64,000 nucleotides of DNA from Acholeplasma laidlawii_A (GTDB lineage: Bacteria; Bacillota_I; Bacilli_A; Acholeplasmatales; Acholeplasmataceae): assembly GCF_030166555.2 (NCBI RefSeq), contig NZ_CP126461.2. One strand, 5' to 3'. The position numbers and the translations under genes are program-made. The stretch's first letter is position 1; every line of letters begins with the position of its first letter. Under the pieces are notes generated by a model. That model was given only the letters and a program-made list of their open reading frames with translations, ran no database searches and had not been told where the DNA came from. Of the stretch, positions 32,044 to 42,243 are shown piece by piece.

Positions 32044-33258
32044 TTACCAAGGTAATGGGTTATGTGGTTCCCATGTTGGGTTTGTTGTTGCTAATCCACC
32101 AGTACCATTGTTTGCTTGATAATTCCAGTCTGGAGATTTTTCTCCATCTGGATTTCCTGGATAACCATGCATCGCCCATCCTTGAGATCTTGCATATTCT
32201 TCAGCAAACTTTAAGAATGTTAAATATGGAACGTCTTTGTATGTTAAAAGGGTATCATAATTGCTGAATGTAAGAGAAACATCGTCTGATAAACCTTCTT
32301 TAACAATTAAGAATTGTGATAAGTGACCATTAATCCATACTAAACCTAGATTACGTCCATTACCTTCTTGTAGTGCATAACCAGGAATAGATTGAATAAT
32401 GATTTCTTTGCTTGTTGCATCATTTAATAGATACTCTTTATTGAATTTACTTGCAACATAACCCCATGGTGCAGCGATTACATAAGCACCATTGACCTCA
32501 GGTGTATCAATATAGAAATATCTCATAGAACCACCAGGATAGCCATTTCCGGCACGGAATGTTGCTGTATCTCCATCTGCAATACTTTGAAGTGTTACTA
32601 AAGCAGTACCACCACCACCTACAGTAGAATTTGTAGCATCTACAAATGGTAGGTCATGATATCTTTCTTCTAGACTTGGACCTTCAAGTAATTGTTCTAG
32701 TGTTTTGATTTGATATAACTCATTTTTCAGATAATTAAACGCTTCTGGTTTATAGCTAATAAATTTATAAGCTGTGTAGTTTGCATCTGGTTTAAATTCC
32801 GCTGGATTTCCAAGTCTGATCATTGTTTGATTTCTTGAGAAATCTAAATCCATACCAATTGAACCTACCAAGTCATGTGCTTTCCCAGATACTCTTAGTT
32901 CAATGGCGTCATTACCATTAAACGGTAATGGACCATCTTCATAAGTAAAATCAATCAGTGGTTTAACGGATGTTACTGTTTGTTGATTACTACCAATAAC
33001 GAAATATCCTTTGGCTGCAATTTCACCAGTTAATTTGATTTTTACAGATACTTCTTCAGAACCATTTGAATAAAAATATAGTTCATGATTGCTTAACTTA
33101 GCTACTTCATCACTTGGATTATATAATTCAATTAAATTATCACTTTGATAAGCAGTTGTATATACTTTTGAAATTACTACATTAGATGTTACATTATCAC
33201 ATGATACAAGTATGAATGCTGCAAATACTAATATAAATATACTTAATTTTTTTAACAT
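32044..33258 (-). CDS. Secreted nuclease lipoprotein: lamin-tail + SNase domains
   Basis: A 404-residue lipoprotein. The signal peptide ends in the lipobox F-I-L-V-S-C (Cys 20). Residues about 25-165 form a lamin-tail domain (S-K-V-Y-T..L-I-E-L-Y-N-P-S). Residues about 215-345 form a staphylococcal-nuclease-like domain, with I-A-D-G-D-T-A-T-F near 226, Y-I-D-T-P-E-V-N near 246 and G-R-N-L-G-L-V-W near 305. These supply the Ca-binding Asp and catalytic Glu and Arg. It probably degrades extracellular DNA/RNA at the cell surface. The cluster with an ABC importer suggests nutrient acquisition. Confidence 0.85.
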   Translation of the reverse strand: MLKKLSIFILVFAAFILVSCDNVTSNVVISKVYTTAYQSDNLIELYNPSDEVAKLSNHELYFYSNGSEEVSVKIKLTGEIAAKGYFVIGSNQQTVTSVKPLIDFTYEDGPLPFNGNDAIELRVSGKAHDLVGSIGMDLDFSRNQTMIRLGNPAEFKPDANYTAYKFISYKPEAFNYLKNELYQIKTLEQLLEGPSLEERYHDLPFVDATNSTVGGGGTALVTLQSIADGDTATFRAGNGYPGGSMRYFYIDTPEVNGAYVIAAPWGYVASKFNKEYLLNDATSKEIIIQSIPGYALQEGNGRNLGLVWINGHLSQFLIVKEGLSDDVSLTFSNYDTLLTYKDVPYLTFLKFAEEYARSQGWAMHGYPGNPDGEKSPDWNYQANNGTGGLATTNPTWEPHNPLPW

Positions 33259-33272
33259 TTTTTTGCTTCCCC

Positions 33273-34205
33273 TTATATTTCTTTCTTCTGTTTTATTGCT
33301 TCTATTTCTTGTCTTTTTTGTGCTTTTTTTGCGCTTCGCTTCATTTTATATCTAGTATATACTTCTTTATGGAAAAAGATAAAGTAAGTAAGTGGAATTA
33401 CTACAAGCAGTAGTAATGAAATGTTTTTTAGATATAAATTGTTAAACTTATTTAGATGACTGATTAAATTAGCATCATAATATAATTCTATATTATTTTG
33501 AATATCGCTAAGAGATTCATCTGATAAAAATTTAATTTCATATGATGTGATATGTTTGATATCCCTTGGATACGTATTACTAAATTTATCAGGAATTTGA
33601 TTTACTAAATCTGAGTTATATAAAGTGACTAACTCTCTAGTAAAATAGTTAATATCATCATACGCGATATGAATTGATTCAAATGAAATAGTTGATTCAG
33701 ACTTTAGTCTATCAAAATTAATCAAGAGTAATTTTGAAGTATCATCATATAGTGTAATGAAGGTTTCTTCAAATGTTTGTTTATTTGTTTGTCCAATAGT
33801 TATCGCTTGATTAAATTTGATGGTTGCACGAATCGTACTATACGCATCTTCATCTTTTAATAGCGTTGGGTCTGTAATATTTAAATCCCTTATTAAGATA
33901 GCTAAGGAATGTTCATAAGATCTTAAATTTTCAGCAACTTTATATATGTAAACTTTGAGTTCATCTTCACCATCAATGAAATGTTGTTCATAAAGTGGTT
34001 CTTTAAAAATAATCGCATTTGTTCCATCACCTCTATTAGCAACCAATGTTGCAGCAAGTAACTTTACATTATCTTCTTCTACTTCACTTTGTAAATCCTT
34101 TAGAAAGTCTACGCGTTTTTGAGCTTCAGTGTATAAAGAAACCATGAATGTTGCCATTCCAATAAAAATGATATATAAAATTATAAAAAACCAGTTTTTT
34201 GTCAT
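33273..34205 (-). CDS. Hypothetical protein with N- and C-terminal membrane segments
   Basis: A 310-residue protein. One membrane segment lies at about 5-24 and another at about 262-280, followed by a short strongly basic tail (K-M-K-R-S-A-K-K-A-Q-K-R). The region between should be extracytoplasmic, helical and acidic. No family is recognised. It has its own consensus promoter and is followed 14 bases later by the nuclease lipoprotein, so the two form one transcription unit and may act together at the surface. Confidence 0.65.
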   Translation of the reverse strand: MTKNWFFIILYIIFIGMATFMVSLYTEAQKRVDFLKDLQSEVEEDNVKLLAATLVANRGDGTNAIIFKEPLYEQHFIDGEDELKVYIYKVAENLRSYEHSLAILIRDLNITDPTLLKDEDAYSTIRATIKFNQAITIGQTNKQTFEETFITLYDDTSKLLLINFDRLKSESTISFESIHIAYDDINYFTRELVTLYNSDLVNQIPDKFSNTYPRDIKHITSYEIKFLSDESLSDIQNNIELYYDANLISHLNKFNNLYLKNISLLLLVVIPLTYFIFFHKEVYTRYKMKRSAKKAQKRQEIEAIKQKKEI

Positions 34206-34243
34206 AAATTTATCCTTAGATGTTATATGAATAATGTCTTATA

Positions 34244-34272
34244 ATTATACAATAAATAACATGTTTTTTCAA
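34244..34272 (-). promoter_or_regulatory. Promoter of the membrane-protein/nuclease unit
   Basis: On the minus strand TTGAAA (34267-34272), a 17-base spacer and TATAAT (34244-34249) lie 38 bases before the ATG at 34205. Confidence 0.75.
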
Positions 34273-34349
34273 TTTATTATTTTATTTATGAGTTATATGC
34301 TTGAAATTGTCCTTCAATTGATTTTGATTATTATAATTCATAATTCTAG

Positions 34350-34394
34350 AAAAAGGTACATTAACATTGGTAGTCAATGTTAATGTACCTTTTT
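34350..34394 (-). terminator. Strong terminator, 19-bp perfect stem
   Basis: AAAAAGGTACATTAACATT and its exact complement flank a 7-base loop, ending in T5. It closes the ABC transporter/lipoprotein operon and separates it from the nuclease unit. Confidence 0.9.
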
Positions 34395-34441
34395 AGATTT
34401 CAATAGAATTGCTTGTATCAATAAAGATAATCAATGTATTA

Positions 34442-37166
34442 TTAATTTGAAGTCCATTCGAAATTATCGAAGGATGCTTGTTGATTTCCTGCATTCCCTG
34501 TTGCGTAAATTTTTATGACTACTTCTCCACTTAAAGCGGGACCTTCGTAAACAAATTTATGTACTGTTTCGTTAGCTCCATTTCCCTCACCAAATTCTGG
34601 AATTACATAAGTTACAGTTTCTCCATTATTTACAACATCTACACTATAGGTTCTAGCTCTTCCACCAGTAAATGCCTTCATGTAGTTAAATGAGAATGCA
34701 CTTATGCCATTATTGAAAGTTGCCGAAATGGAGGATGGTTCATCAGATCTTCTTAATACAACAGTAGTTCCATCAATAGAATAAACTCCGTTTTTTCCAC
34801 CGTCTTCATCAGTAACATGTTTAAATGTCCATACAACACCATTTGAAGCAGTATAAACTAAATCTTGATAACTCGTTCCTGATTCAGCTAATTCAGCTGC
34901 AGTATCTGTAAATGTCTCCGTGTATGACTCGGGAGTAAATACTTTAACAGTGGTTGTATATGTAATTTCATGTGCTGCTGCTTCACCTAGACTTAATTTG
35001 GCAGTTAAAGTTACTTCGGTATCTTCAGTCACATTCATCCACTTGCCATCTACTATAGAATCATTAGGATCAATAGTCCAGGTAATTTGAACACCATAAA
35101 CCTCACTTACAGGTAATACAATTTCAGAACCCATTTTAAATGTTTTATCTTTTAATAGTGTATCTAAAGTATCTTGCACTAGTGTATATTTTTCTTCCGT
35201 AGTTAATGTAATCTCTATTCCTGGTTGAATTTGAGCTGCAGCGTGAATACCAATTGCGCCATTATTTGATCTCCAAGTTAATAATGCATTTGTAAATGAT
35301 ACATAATCACCAACTTTTAAGCCCTTAATGAAGTCAGATGAACCATCTAGTGGTTGTCTTGAATCCCAGTAGAATCTAATAGTCTTTAATGTAACTTCAT
35401 CTTCTAAGATTAATTCAACGTTACCGTAATCATTAGCGATAACTTCTATAACCTTTAAGTTAGAAACTGAAACTAAGTTTGATTGGAATGGTAATAGACT
35501 TTCTGCATCCCATAAAGTGATTGTTCTAAGGTCTGTAGCTACTGGCAGTGTACCATCTAATTCTAAATCAGTAACTTCTGGACTACCTAATTGGATTAAT
35601 CCGCTAAATACTGTTCTAGAACCGATGATTTGAACTTGTTTACCAACTAATAATGCTAAGTCAGCTGCTGCACCTACTGAAGCATATACAGTGATTGCAC
35701 CAGTTTCGTCAGCAACAGAAATTTGTCTATGTGCATTGTAACCTAATACAGTACCTGTAATCATAAATTTATAGGTATTGTTAGTAGCTGCTAAAACTTC
35801 AGCAATTGTTGATGGAGCAACTTCGCCCACTCTAATTGTAAATTCTTTAGTAGTTGAAACTTCACCTAATGTCAATGTAGCAACTAATTTAACATCTTTT
35901 TGACCGGATGCTGGAAGTGTTACTTTACCATCAGCTAAGTTAATTAATGCGTTGTTTGCATCTTCTGAATCTTTGAATGACCAAGCGATATTTACTTCAT
36001 CAGATTTATTAGCTAATGTTAATGTTTGATCTGCTTTGTAAACTTCAACTGGTAATTTAAGTGCGTTTTTAGCAACGTCAACTTTTTGTTCTTCATTTAA
36101 GTTTGCAGTAATGCCTTCTGGTCCACCAACATAGTAAACAGCAAATGCTAAGTTATTTGATCTGTATGTATAAATAACTACATCCATTTCAACTTCAAAG
36201 CCTGCAAAACTACGTACGTAAGGGAAATCAGCTGTTCCGTAATAGAACATAAAGCCACTTGCAGGTGTATCCGGTTCACCTAATACTAATGCATCTTTAG
36301 CTGCATCAATAATATAAGTATTATAGTTACTTGAATCGCCTTCAATCATGAAGATATTACCTTTAACAGTTGCATAAATTGGTTCAAAGTTTCCGTCTGC
36401 AACAGCTGGATAATTATGTTCACCTGCTGTTGTTAATTCACTGATCTTAGAATCAACACTGTTAACAGTTTCTTTATTTGGGTATTGTGGTGTTGCAGAT
36501 GTTTTTTCAACACCTGTAGATTTCACTAATTCCCAAATACCGAAGTACCACTCTAAAGCACCAGTAACATCGTATACTTTACCAACTTCAAAAGTTGTTT
36601 GGCTGTTGAATAATTGAATAATACCTGTTCCATCATAACCAAAGAATACATCACCTTTTGCAAAGATTGTTACGTTTGGAATCGTTACTGTATATTCGCC
36701 ACCATCATAAGTTTCATCTCTGATAGCTAGAATGTCAGCAATTGTGTTGATTTCAATTTCTTCTACTGTATTTTCTTTAACAGTTAATGTTTTTTCCCAT
36801 TTCTTCTCTAAGATTTCATCAGATAATTCTGATTTTAATTTTAAAGTAGCTGTAATTTTAACAGTAGCATCGCCTTGACCTTTAGCCGGACGGTTTACAG
36901 TTGCTGTAACTTCATTGTTAACAGCAGCTCCAAATGAAATAACACCTGGATTATCTGATGTCCATACAGCTTCAATTCCACCAGCAAGCATGCTTGGTAC
37001 AACGAAGTTTGCTGTAATATTTGATGGATCACTAATTAAAATGTCCATACCTGCATGAGCCGTATCTAATTTAGCTTGAGCCCCATCTTCCTTAACTGTA
37101 GGTTCACAAGCCACTAGGACTAAACCAACAAGCAAGATTGCAATAAAACTTAATATTTTTTTTCAT
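34442..37166 (-). CDS. Large surface lipoprotein, signal peptide frameshifted in an A8 tract
   Basis: About 907 residues if the frame is restored. The ATG at 37166 (AAAGGAG upstream) is followed by A8 (37156-37163). In that frame translation stops after about 20 residues. With A7 it would read M-K-K-I-L-S-F-I-A-I-L-L-V-G-L-V-L-V-A-C, a perfect lipoprotein signal. The next lipoprotein gene (38667) has exactly A7 at this point. The body has Ig-like/bacterial immunoglobulin segments and OB-fold-like segments (G-T-V-L-G-Y-N near 455; S-F-T-N-A-L-L near 613), as in extracellular nucleases and adhesins. The C-terminal jelly-roll-like domain ends F-D-N-F-E-W. No catalytic domain is recognised. It is last in the ABC transporter operon. 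Confidence 0.75.
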
Positions 37167-37209
37167 GTATTTTCTCTCCTTTTAGATTTTTGTAAATAGC
37201 ATGAATAAA

Positions 37210-38667
37210 TCAATTGGTAATAAAATTATAAGTGTTTTGGTATTCTCTATCAATATATGTATTTAAATCTTCTGCACTTGTTGCTTTATATGAGAATATT
37301 TTAACTAATAATGGTCCAACTTCAGTTCTTGTTTTAGAACTTAAGTTAAATACTGCTGAAGTAAAGAAGATATCACCATTATTTCTAAACATATCAATCG
37401 CTTCTTTAACAAGTTTATTTTGTGCTTCTGCTAATGTAGTTGGATTTGCTTTAATACCAGCTACATAATTTGTCCATGTTTCTGTTTCATATGCAGAATA
37501 ACGGATTGGTGCATATCCTGAAGGAATTGCATACTCTGCTGTTTTTTCTGCTGAAATCATGTATTTAGCAAATAACCAAGCAGCAATCATACGTTGCTCA
37601 TTGTCTTGTTTGAATAAGTTAATGTTTGGTCCTTGTTGAATTTGAGCACGTTCTTTACCTTCGAAGTGAGGAAGTGGTGCAACACCAACTCGAACGCCTT
37701 TTTTATTAAATGATGAATCATCATAAGCATATCTTGTACCACCGGTTGAACCTACATACATGTATAGTTTTTCGCCAGTTTTGAAGATGTCAGATGTGAA
37801 TGCTTCAGCATTTAGTGTTCTAGTTAACATTAAGTTTTTATCTACTTTATCTTTAAAGTATTTGATCATTTCTTTAGATTGAGCATTGTTAAATAATACT
37901 TCTCCACGTCCAGTTTCAGCATTATAACCTGTATAAGGAGCACCCCATTGTTCTGATCCAGTGATAAACATGTTATCTTCTGAGTCATAACCAAATGGAA
38001 TTGCTTGTGGTTCACGAGTTTTAATATCTTGTGCAATCGCAAATAGAGTTTCCCATGTTAGGCCAGCTTCTACGTGTTCTGTATATGTTTTACCATTTAA
38101 TGAATGTTGGTCAAAGTATGTCTTGTTATAGAAGAAACCTTCACTTGATTTTGTAAATGGTAAAGATAATACTGTACCTTCGTTATCATATGAAGTACCT
38201 TCAGCCCATAGAGATGGTAAGAAGTCTGCTAATTCTTCTTCAGAGTATCCTAGTGTTGGATGGCTAATGAAGTTGTTTAATGCTAGAGGTGCTTTTGCAA
38301 TCGCATAACGTGAAATATGGTCTGGATAACTCTCTGCGATATCTGGTGTATTACCAGCAGGAATAGATAAACTCACTTTCTCAGCTAGTTGATTATAGTC
38401 TGCACCAGCTTTTGTTAGTACAACAGTAATATTTGGATACATTTCTTTAAATTCTGTAACCCACTTGGTCACCATTTCTTCATTTGCTGCACCCATTCTG
38501 TGCCAGAAATGAATTGTTACTGGTGTTTCGGTATCAAACTCTGTATCTGGTGATAATTCATACCACTCAACAAGTTTTCCACCACCACCCTGTACACGAT
38601 CACCACCACATGCTACTAAGGTGAATGTGAAAGCAACCATGATAATGCTTAGTAATATTTTTTTCAT
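37210..38667 (-). CDS. ABC transporter substrate-binding lipoprotein (family 1)
   Basis: A 485-residue lipoprotein with signal peptide and lipobox T-L-V-A-C (Cys 20). The mature part begins the extracellular solute-binding family 1 fold: I-H-F-W-H-R-M-G near residue 52, E-F-K-E-M-Y-P-N-I-T-V near 70, P-D-I-A-E near 107. The hinge and lobes follow normally. Family members bind oligosaccharides or glycerol phosphates. The adjacent nuclease and MsmK-type ATPase leave nucleotides or their breakdown products open as well. It lies 32 bases after the permease gene. Confidence 0.9.
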   Translation of the reverse strand: MKKILLSIIMVAFTFTLVACGGDRVQGGGGKLVEWYELSPDTEFDTETPVTIHFWHRMGAANEEMVTKWVTEFKEMYPNITVVLTKAGADYNQLAEKVSLSIPAGNTPDIAESYPDHISRYAIAKAPLALNNFISHPTLGYSEEELADFLPSLWAEGTSYDNEGTVLSLPFTKSSEGFFYNKTYFDQHSLNGKTYTEHVEAGLTWETLFAIAQDIKTREPQAIPFGYDSEDNMFITGSEQWGAPYTGYNAETGRGEVLFNNAQSKEMIKYFKDKVDKNLMLTRTLNAEAFTSDIFKTGEKLYMYVGSTGGTRYAYDDSSFNKKGVRVGVAPLPHFEGKERAQIQQGPNINLFKQDNEQRMIAAWLFAKYMISAEKTAEYAIPSGYAPIRYSAYETETWTNYVAGIKANPTTLAEAQNKLVKEAIDMFRNNGDIFFTSAVFNLSSKTRTEVGPLLVKIFSYKATSAEDLNTYIDREYQNTYNFITN

Positions 38668-38699
38668 GTCTTTCTCCTTTTAAAAATTGAATTTGGCTA

Positions 38700-39635
38700 T
38701 TAACCTTTAACTCCCGATCTAGAAACACCACTCATAATGTACTTTCTAAAGAAAATAAATAAGAGTAATAATGGAACTGTAACAATCACTGTTGCAGCCA
38801 TTTGATAGTTTAATAATGGACGACCAACGCCTGATTCTGCTTGGTCAATAAATGAACCTCTTAACCATGTAGTTACTAAACGATATTCCTCGTGAGCAAC
38901 TAAGTTTGGCCAAATATAAGCGTTCCATGTTCCCATTAGCTTTAAGATAACAATTGTAATGATAGATGATTTTGCCATAGGTACCATAACACGTACTAAG
39001 TATTTGAAATCGCCACAACCATCAACTTTTGCTGCATAATATAATTCGTTAGGTATTTGTTTAAATGTCTGTCTTAATAAGTAAATATGGAAGATTGAGA
39101 CCATAAATGGTACAATCATCGCTAAATAAGATCCAACACCTTGGGCATCTACCCACCCAAATCTGGCCACTGTAACGAAGTTAGAAATAACCATCATTTC
39201 ACCAGGAATCATCATTGTTGCAAGTAAGATAGTGAAAATTAAATCTTTACCTTTAAAGTTTAATCTTGCTAGTGCAAAAGCCACAATAATCGAAAATATT
39301 GTTCCACCTACAGTAGAGAATACTGCTACTACAAGTGTGTTTGTTAAATATCTAGGAAAATTAATGTTTGTTGTACTTGATGTATAAAAGAATACATTAA
39401 TGTAGTTTTTAGGAGAAAACTCTTTAGGGAATAAACTTACATTAAGAGAGTTTAGCACTTCATCGGTACTTTGTAGTGATACGTTTAACATCCAATAAAA
39501 TGGAATGATTACTATAATCGACATAATAGCCAAGAAAAAGTATATACCAAACTTACCTAAGAAGGCTGCTGATTTTTGAGCTTTTAGTTTCTGGTTGACT
39601 TTATAATCAACTTTAAAATTCGCATTTGCTGTCAT
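38700..39635 (-). CDS. ABC transporter permease, MalG/UgpE type
   Basis: A 311-residue inner permease with six predicted membrane segments. It has the EAA coupling loop Y-Y-A-A-K-V-D-G-C-G-D-F near residue 197, where the usual A-x-x-D-G-A has Cys in place of Ala. It pairs with the MalF-type permease encoded 11 bases upstream and the binding lipoprotein downstream. Substrate specificity resides mainly in the binding protein and is not determined. Confidence 0.92.
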   Translation of the reverse strand: MTANANFKVDYKVNQKLKAQKSAAFLGKFGIYFFLAIMSIIVIIPFYWMLNVSLQSTDEVLNSLNVSLFPKEFSPKNYINVFFYTSSTTNINFPRYLTNTLVVAVFSTVGGTIFSIIVAFALARLNFKGKDLIFTILLATMMIPGEMMVISNFVTVARFGWVDAQGVGSYLAMIVPFMVSIFHIYLLRQTFKQIPNELYYAAKVDGCGDFKYLVRVMVPMAKSSIITIVILKLMGTWNAYIWPNLVAHEEYRLVTTWLRGSFIDQAESGVGRPLLNYQMAATVIVTVPLLLLFIFFRKYIMSGVSRSGVKG

Positions 39636-39646
39636 TTATTTCCTCC

Positions 39647-40570
39647 TTAGTAATGAACACGTTTTTTACTTACGTATAAGTTCACAATTGTAAATACTAA
39701 TATGATTAAGAATAGTATTACCGCACCTGCTGCACCTCTAGAATAGTAAGAAATGCCATTTCCATCTAGACCATATTGGTTGATTTTGTCATAAACATAA
39801 GCAACTGAGGTCCATCTGTCGGGTGATAATCTAGCGCCTGTGCCTGCAACCGCAAGTACAGATTCATACGCTTTAAATGCACCAATGAATGAAGTAATCA
39901 AAATGTAACTAATTAATGGTGATAATAAAGGTATTGTAATTTTTGTTAATACTCTACGTTTTGGTGTACCATCAATTTTAGCTGCATCATAGTATTGTTT
40001 AGAGATGTTTTGTAATCCACCTATAAATACTAAAATCTTAAATGGAAGTGCACTCCATATAGTATATATTAATACTACAAACATCCAGTTATTATATGTA
40101 GCTGTAGGTCCAATCCAGTCAGTTGTCATTTCAAATAATGTATTGATAAGACCTTCTGCAACCACACCTTGAGTTAATGGGTGTGAAAACATTACGGCAA
40201 ATACCATACCAATAGCAAGTGTATTGGTTACATACGGAATGAAGAATATTGTTTGGAATATTCTTTGCAGTGGCTTAATTGAATTTAGTGCTACAGCAAT
40301 AAGTATTGCTAATATGGTTGAAATTGGAACAGATACAAAGACGAGTAACATTGTATTCTTTAAAGCACCAATATAATATGGGTCTTTAAATAATGCCATG
40401 TATGCTGCAGCGTCAAAGTAAGTGCCAAAATCATCAGCAATGGAGTTATAGCCGGAGAAAAATGATATTAAGACTGTCTTGATCAAAGGATAGAACGTAA
40501 ACAGTGATAATAAGATCAACGGCAAGGCTATATACAACCACGCTTTATAATCTTTTTTATTTTCTAACAT
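39647..40570 (-). CDS. ABC transporter permease, MalF/UgpA type
   Basis: A 307-residue permease with six membrane segments and the EAA loop Y-D-A-A-K-I-D-G-T-P-K-R near residue 192. Its start overlaps the ATPase stop codon by one base, so translation is coupled. The order ATPase - permease - permease - binding lipoprotein - large lipoprotein is one operon ending at the 19-bp terminator. It lacks the extra N-terminal segments of E. coli MalF. Confidence 0.92.
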   Translation of the reverse strand: MLENKKDYKAWLYIALPLILLSLFTFYPLIKTVLISFFSGYNSIADDFGTYFDAAAYMALFKDPYYIGALKNTMLLVFVSVPISTILAILIAVALNSIKPLQRIFQTIFFIPYVTNTLAIGMVFAVMFSHPLTQGVVAEGLINTLFEMTTDWIGPTATYNNWMFVVLIYTIWSALPFKILVFIGGLQNISKQYYDAAKIDGTPKRRVLTKITIPLLSPLISYILITSFIGAFKAYESVLAVAGTGARLSPDRWTSVAYVYDKINQYGLDGNGISYYSRGAAGAVILFLIILVFTIVNLYVSKKRVHY

Positions 40571-42171
40571 TACGCTAATCTCCTACCACTAACCTTATCA
40601 AAAATATAAGTTTTATTTGGTTTAAGATTGAACTTAATTTCTTTCTTATTTTTCAAGTCTAAATTTTCATTTGTTAAAATAATTCTCATAGAATCAGATT
40701 GTAAATTTTTATGTTTAGAAACTAGTGCTAAGTCTCTACCGATTGTTTCTACAAAAAGCGGCTCAACTAGTAATGAACCATTATCAGATAGTTCATAACC
40801 TTCAGGTCTTACCCCTAGAACTACTTCACCTTTAAGGTCTTTATCTAATTTCTTAGATTCAAAGACAACTTTCCCATCAATTGAAACTTTTTGGTTTTCA
40901 ATTGTTGCGCTATAAACACTAATAGGCGGTGTTCCTAAGAATTTAGCAGAAAACAGGTTTTCTGGTTCGTTGTAAACTTCTTGAGGAACACCAGTTTGTT
41001 GTTCTTCACCAAAGTTCATTAACATAATTTCATCAGAAATTGACATTGCCTCTTCTTGGTCGTGGGTAACGAATACTGTTGTAATACCAGTTTCTCTTTG
41101 GATACGTTTGATTTCTTCTCTAGTTTGAAGTCTTAATCTAGCATCTAGGTTTGAAAGTGGTTCGTCAAGTAGTAAAACTCTAGGTTTTTTAACTAACGCT
41201 CTAGCAATCGCAACACGTTGTTGTTGACCACCTGATAATTGAGCAGGTGTTTTATCTAGTTGATCTTCAATACCAACTAATTTAGCCATTGCAACAGCAT
41301 CATCATTCATTTGTTTCTTGTAGTTGATTGCTTTTGCTTTTTTAACAATACTTACAGACTCAGGCATAATTTTTTCAATTTCAATTTCATATTTTGCTTG
41401 AAGTTCATTCTTGTTTGAATGAGCTCCACTTAATTCTTTTTTAATTGCTTTTGCTTTAGTTTCAAATTCTTTTTCAACTTTTGCATAAGTTGTATGAATA
41501 ATATCTTTTAATTCTTTTAAATTTGCTGGTGTAATCTTAGCTTTTTCTTCTAAGTATTTATTTTCAAATTCTTTAACTTTATTATTCAAGTCTAGTTTAA
41601 GGTTTGCTAAATTATTTTTAAGCGCTTGCTTTAATTCCGGAGTTTTAACCTGTGCTTCTTTAAATTCTTTTTCAAATGCTAGTTTGGCACTTTGGTATTG
41701 TGCTTTTAACTCGGATTCATGTCTTCTATATTTATTTTTTAAAGACTCCGATCTATCTTCATACTCATATAAGGTTTTAGCTTCATTTGGTGTTTCAATC
41801 AAATGCGCTTTCTTATATGCTTCTTCAATTGATCTTTTACGAATGTTCATATTTTCTAAAGGAAATAGTATGTTCTTTCGTACAGTCATATGAGGATATA
41901 ATGCATAGTTTTGGAAAACTAATCCAATACCTCTTTTTTCTGGTGATAATTCAGTTACGTCTTCGTCACCAAAAAAGATTCTACCTTCAGTTGGGTAAAG
42001 TAATCCGGAAATCATATATAATGTTGTTGATTTTCCACATCCTGATGGTCCTAGAAGACCAACTAGTTTTCCTGACGGAATCACAATATCTAAATTAGAT
42101 ACAGCTCTAGTTTCAGTCTTTGCTTTTAAATCTGTAAATACCTTGGTTAAACCCTCGAGTTTAATTTCCAT
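40570..42171 (-). CDS. MsmK/UgpC-type ABC ATPase with a ~160-residue coiled-coil insertion
   Basis: A 533-residue ATPase. I chose the ATG at 42171 (AAAGGAG, 8 bases) over the GTG at 42183. Walker A is G-P-S-G-C-G-K-S-T near 41-49, Q-loop F-Q-N-Y-A near 86, signature L-S-G-G-Q near 312 and Walker B V-L-L-L-D-E-P near 332. A C-terminal OB/TOBE region completes the family plan. Between Q-loop and signature (about 125-285) it carries an extra Lys/Glu-rich heptad-like stretch absent from normal 370-residue MsmK proteins. An internally extended ATPase of this type is also found next to the mycoplasma nuclease (MG187 beside MG186). Confidence 0.9.
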   Translation of the reverse strand: MEIKLEGLTKVFTDLKAKTETRAVSNLDIVIPSGKLVGLLGPSGCGKSTTLYMISGLLYPTEGRIFFGDEDVTELSPEKRGIGLVFQNYALYPHMTVRKNILFPLENMNIRKRSIEEAYKKAHLIETPNEAKTLYEYEDRSESLKNKYRRHESELKAQYQSAKLAFEKEFKEAQVKTPELKQALKNNLANLKLDLNNKVKEFENKYLEEKAKITPANLKELKDIIHTTYAKVEKEFETKAKAIKKELSGAHSNKNELQAKYEIEIEKIMPESVSIVKKAKAINYKKQMNDDAVAMAKLVGIEDQLDKTPAQLSGGQQQRVAIARALVKKPRVLLLDEPLSNLDARLRLQTREEIKRIQRETGITTVFVTHDQEEAMSISDEIMLMNFGEEQQTGVPQEVYNEPENLFSAKFLGTPPISVYSATIENQKVSIDGKVVFESKKLDKDLKGEVVLGVRPEGYELSDNGSLLVEPLFVETIGRDLALVSKHKNLQSDSMRIILTNENLDLKNKKEIKFNLKPNKTYIFDKVSGRRLA

Positions 42172-42213
42172 TGTGTTGTACACTCCTTTTGATTTATAAT
42201 AATATTAAAAAAA

Positions 42214-42243
42214 CGCAAAACTACACACTTGTGTGTTTTACGC
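42214..42243 (-). terminator. Intrinsic terminator between leader ORF and ABC operon
   Basis: On the minus strand GCGTAAAACACAC-aa-GTGTGTAGTTTTGCG is followed by seven Ts. The stem is about 13 bp with one bulged A. The stop codon TAG of the 36-residue leader ORF lies inside the right arm, so a terminating ribosome would block the hairpin. Confidence 0.75.

Noticed and set aside
41787..42098. 103-residue plus-strand frame opposite the ABC ATPase
   Set aside because: Antisense to Walker A region coding; no ribosome site.
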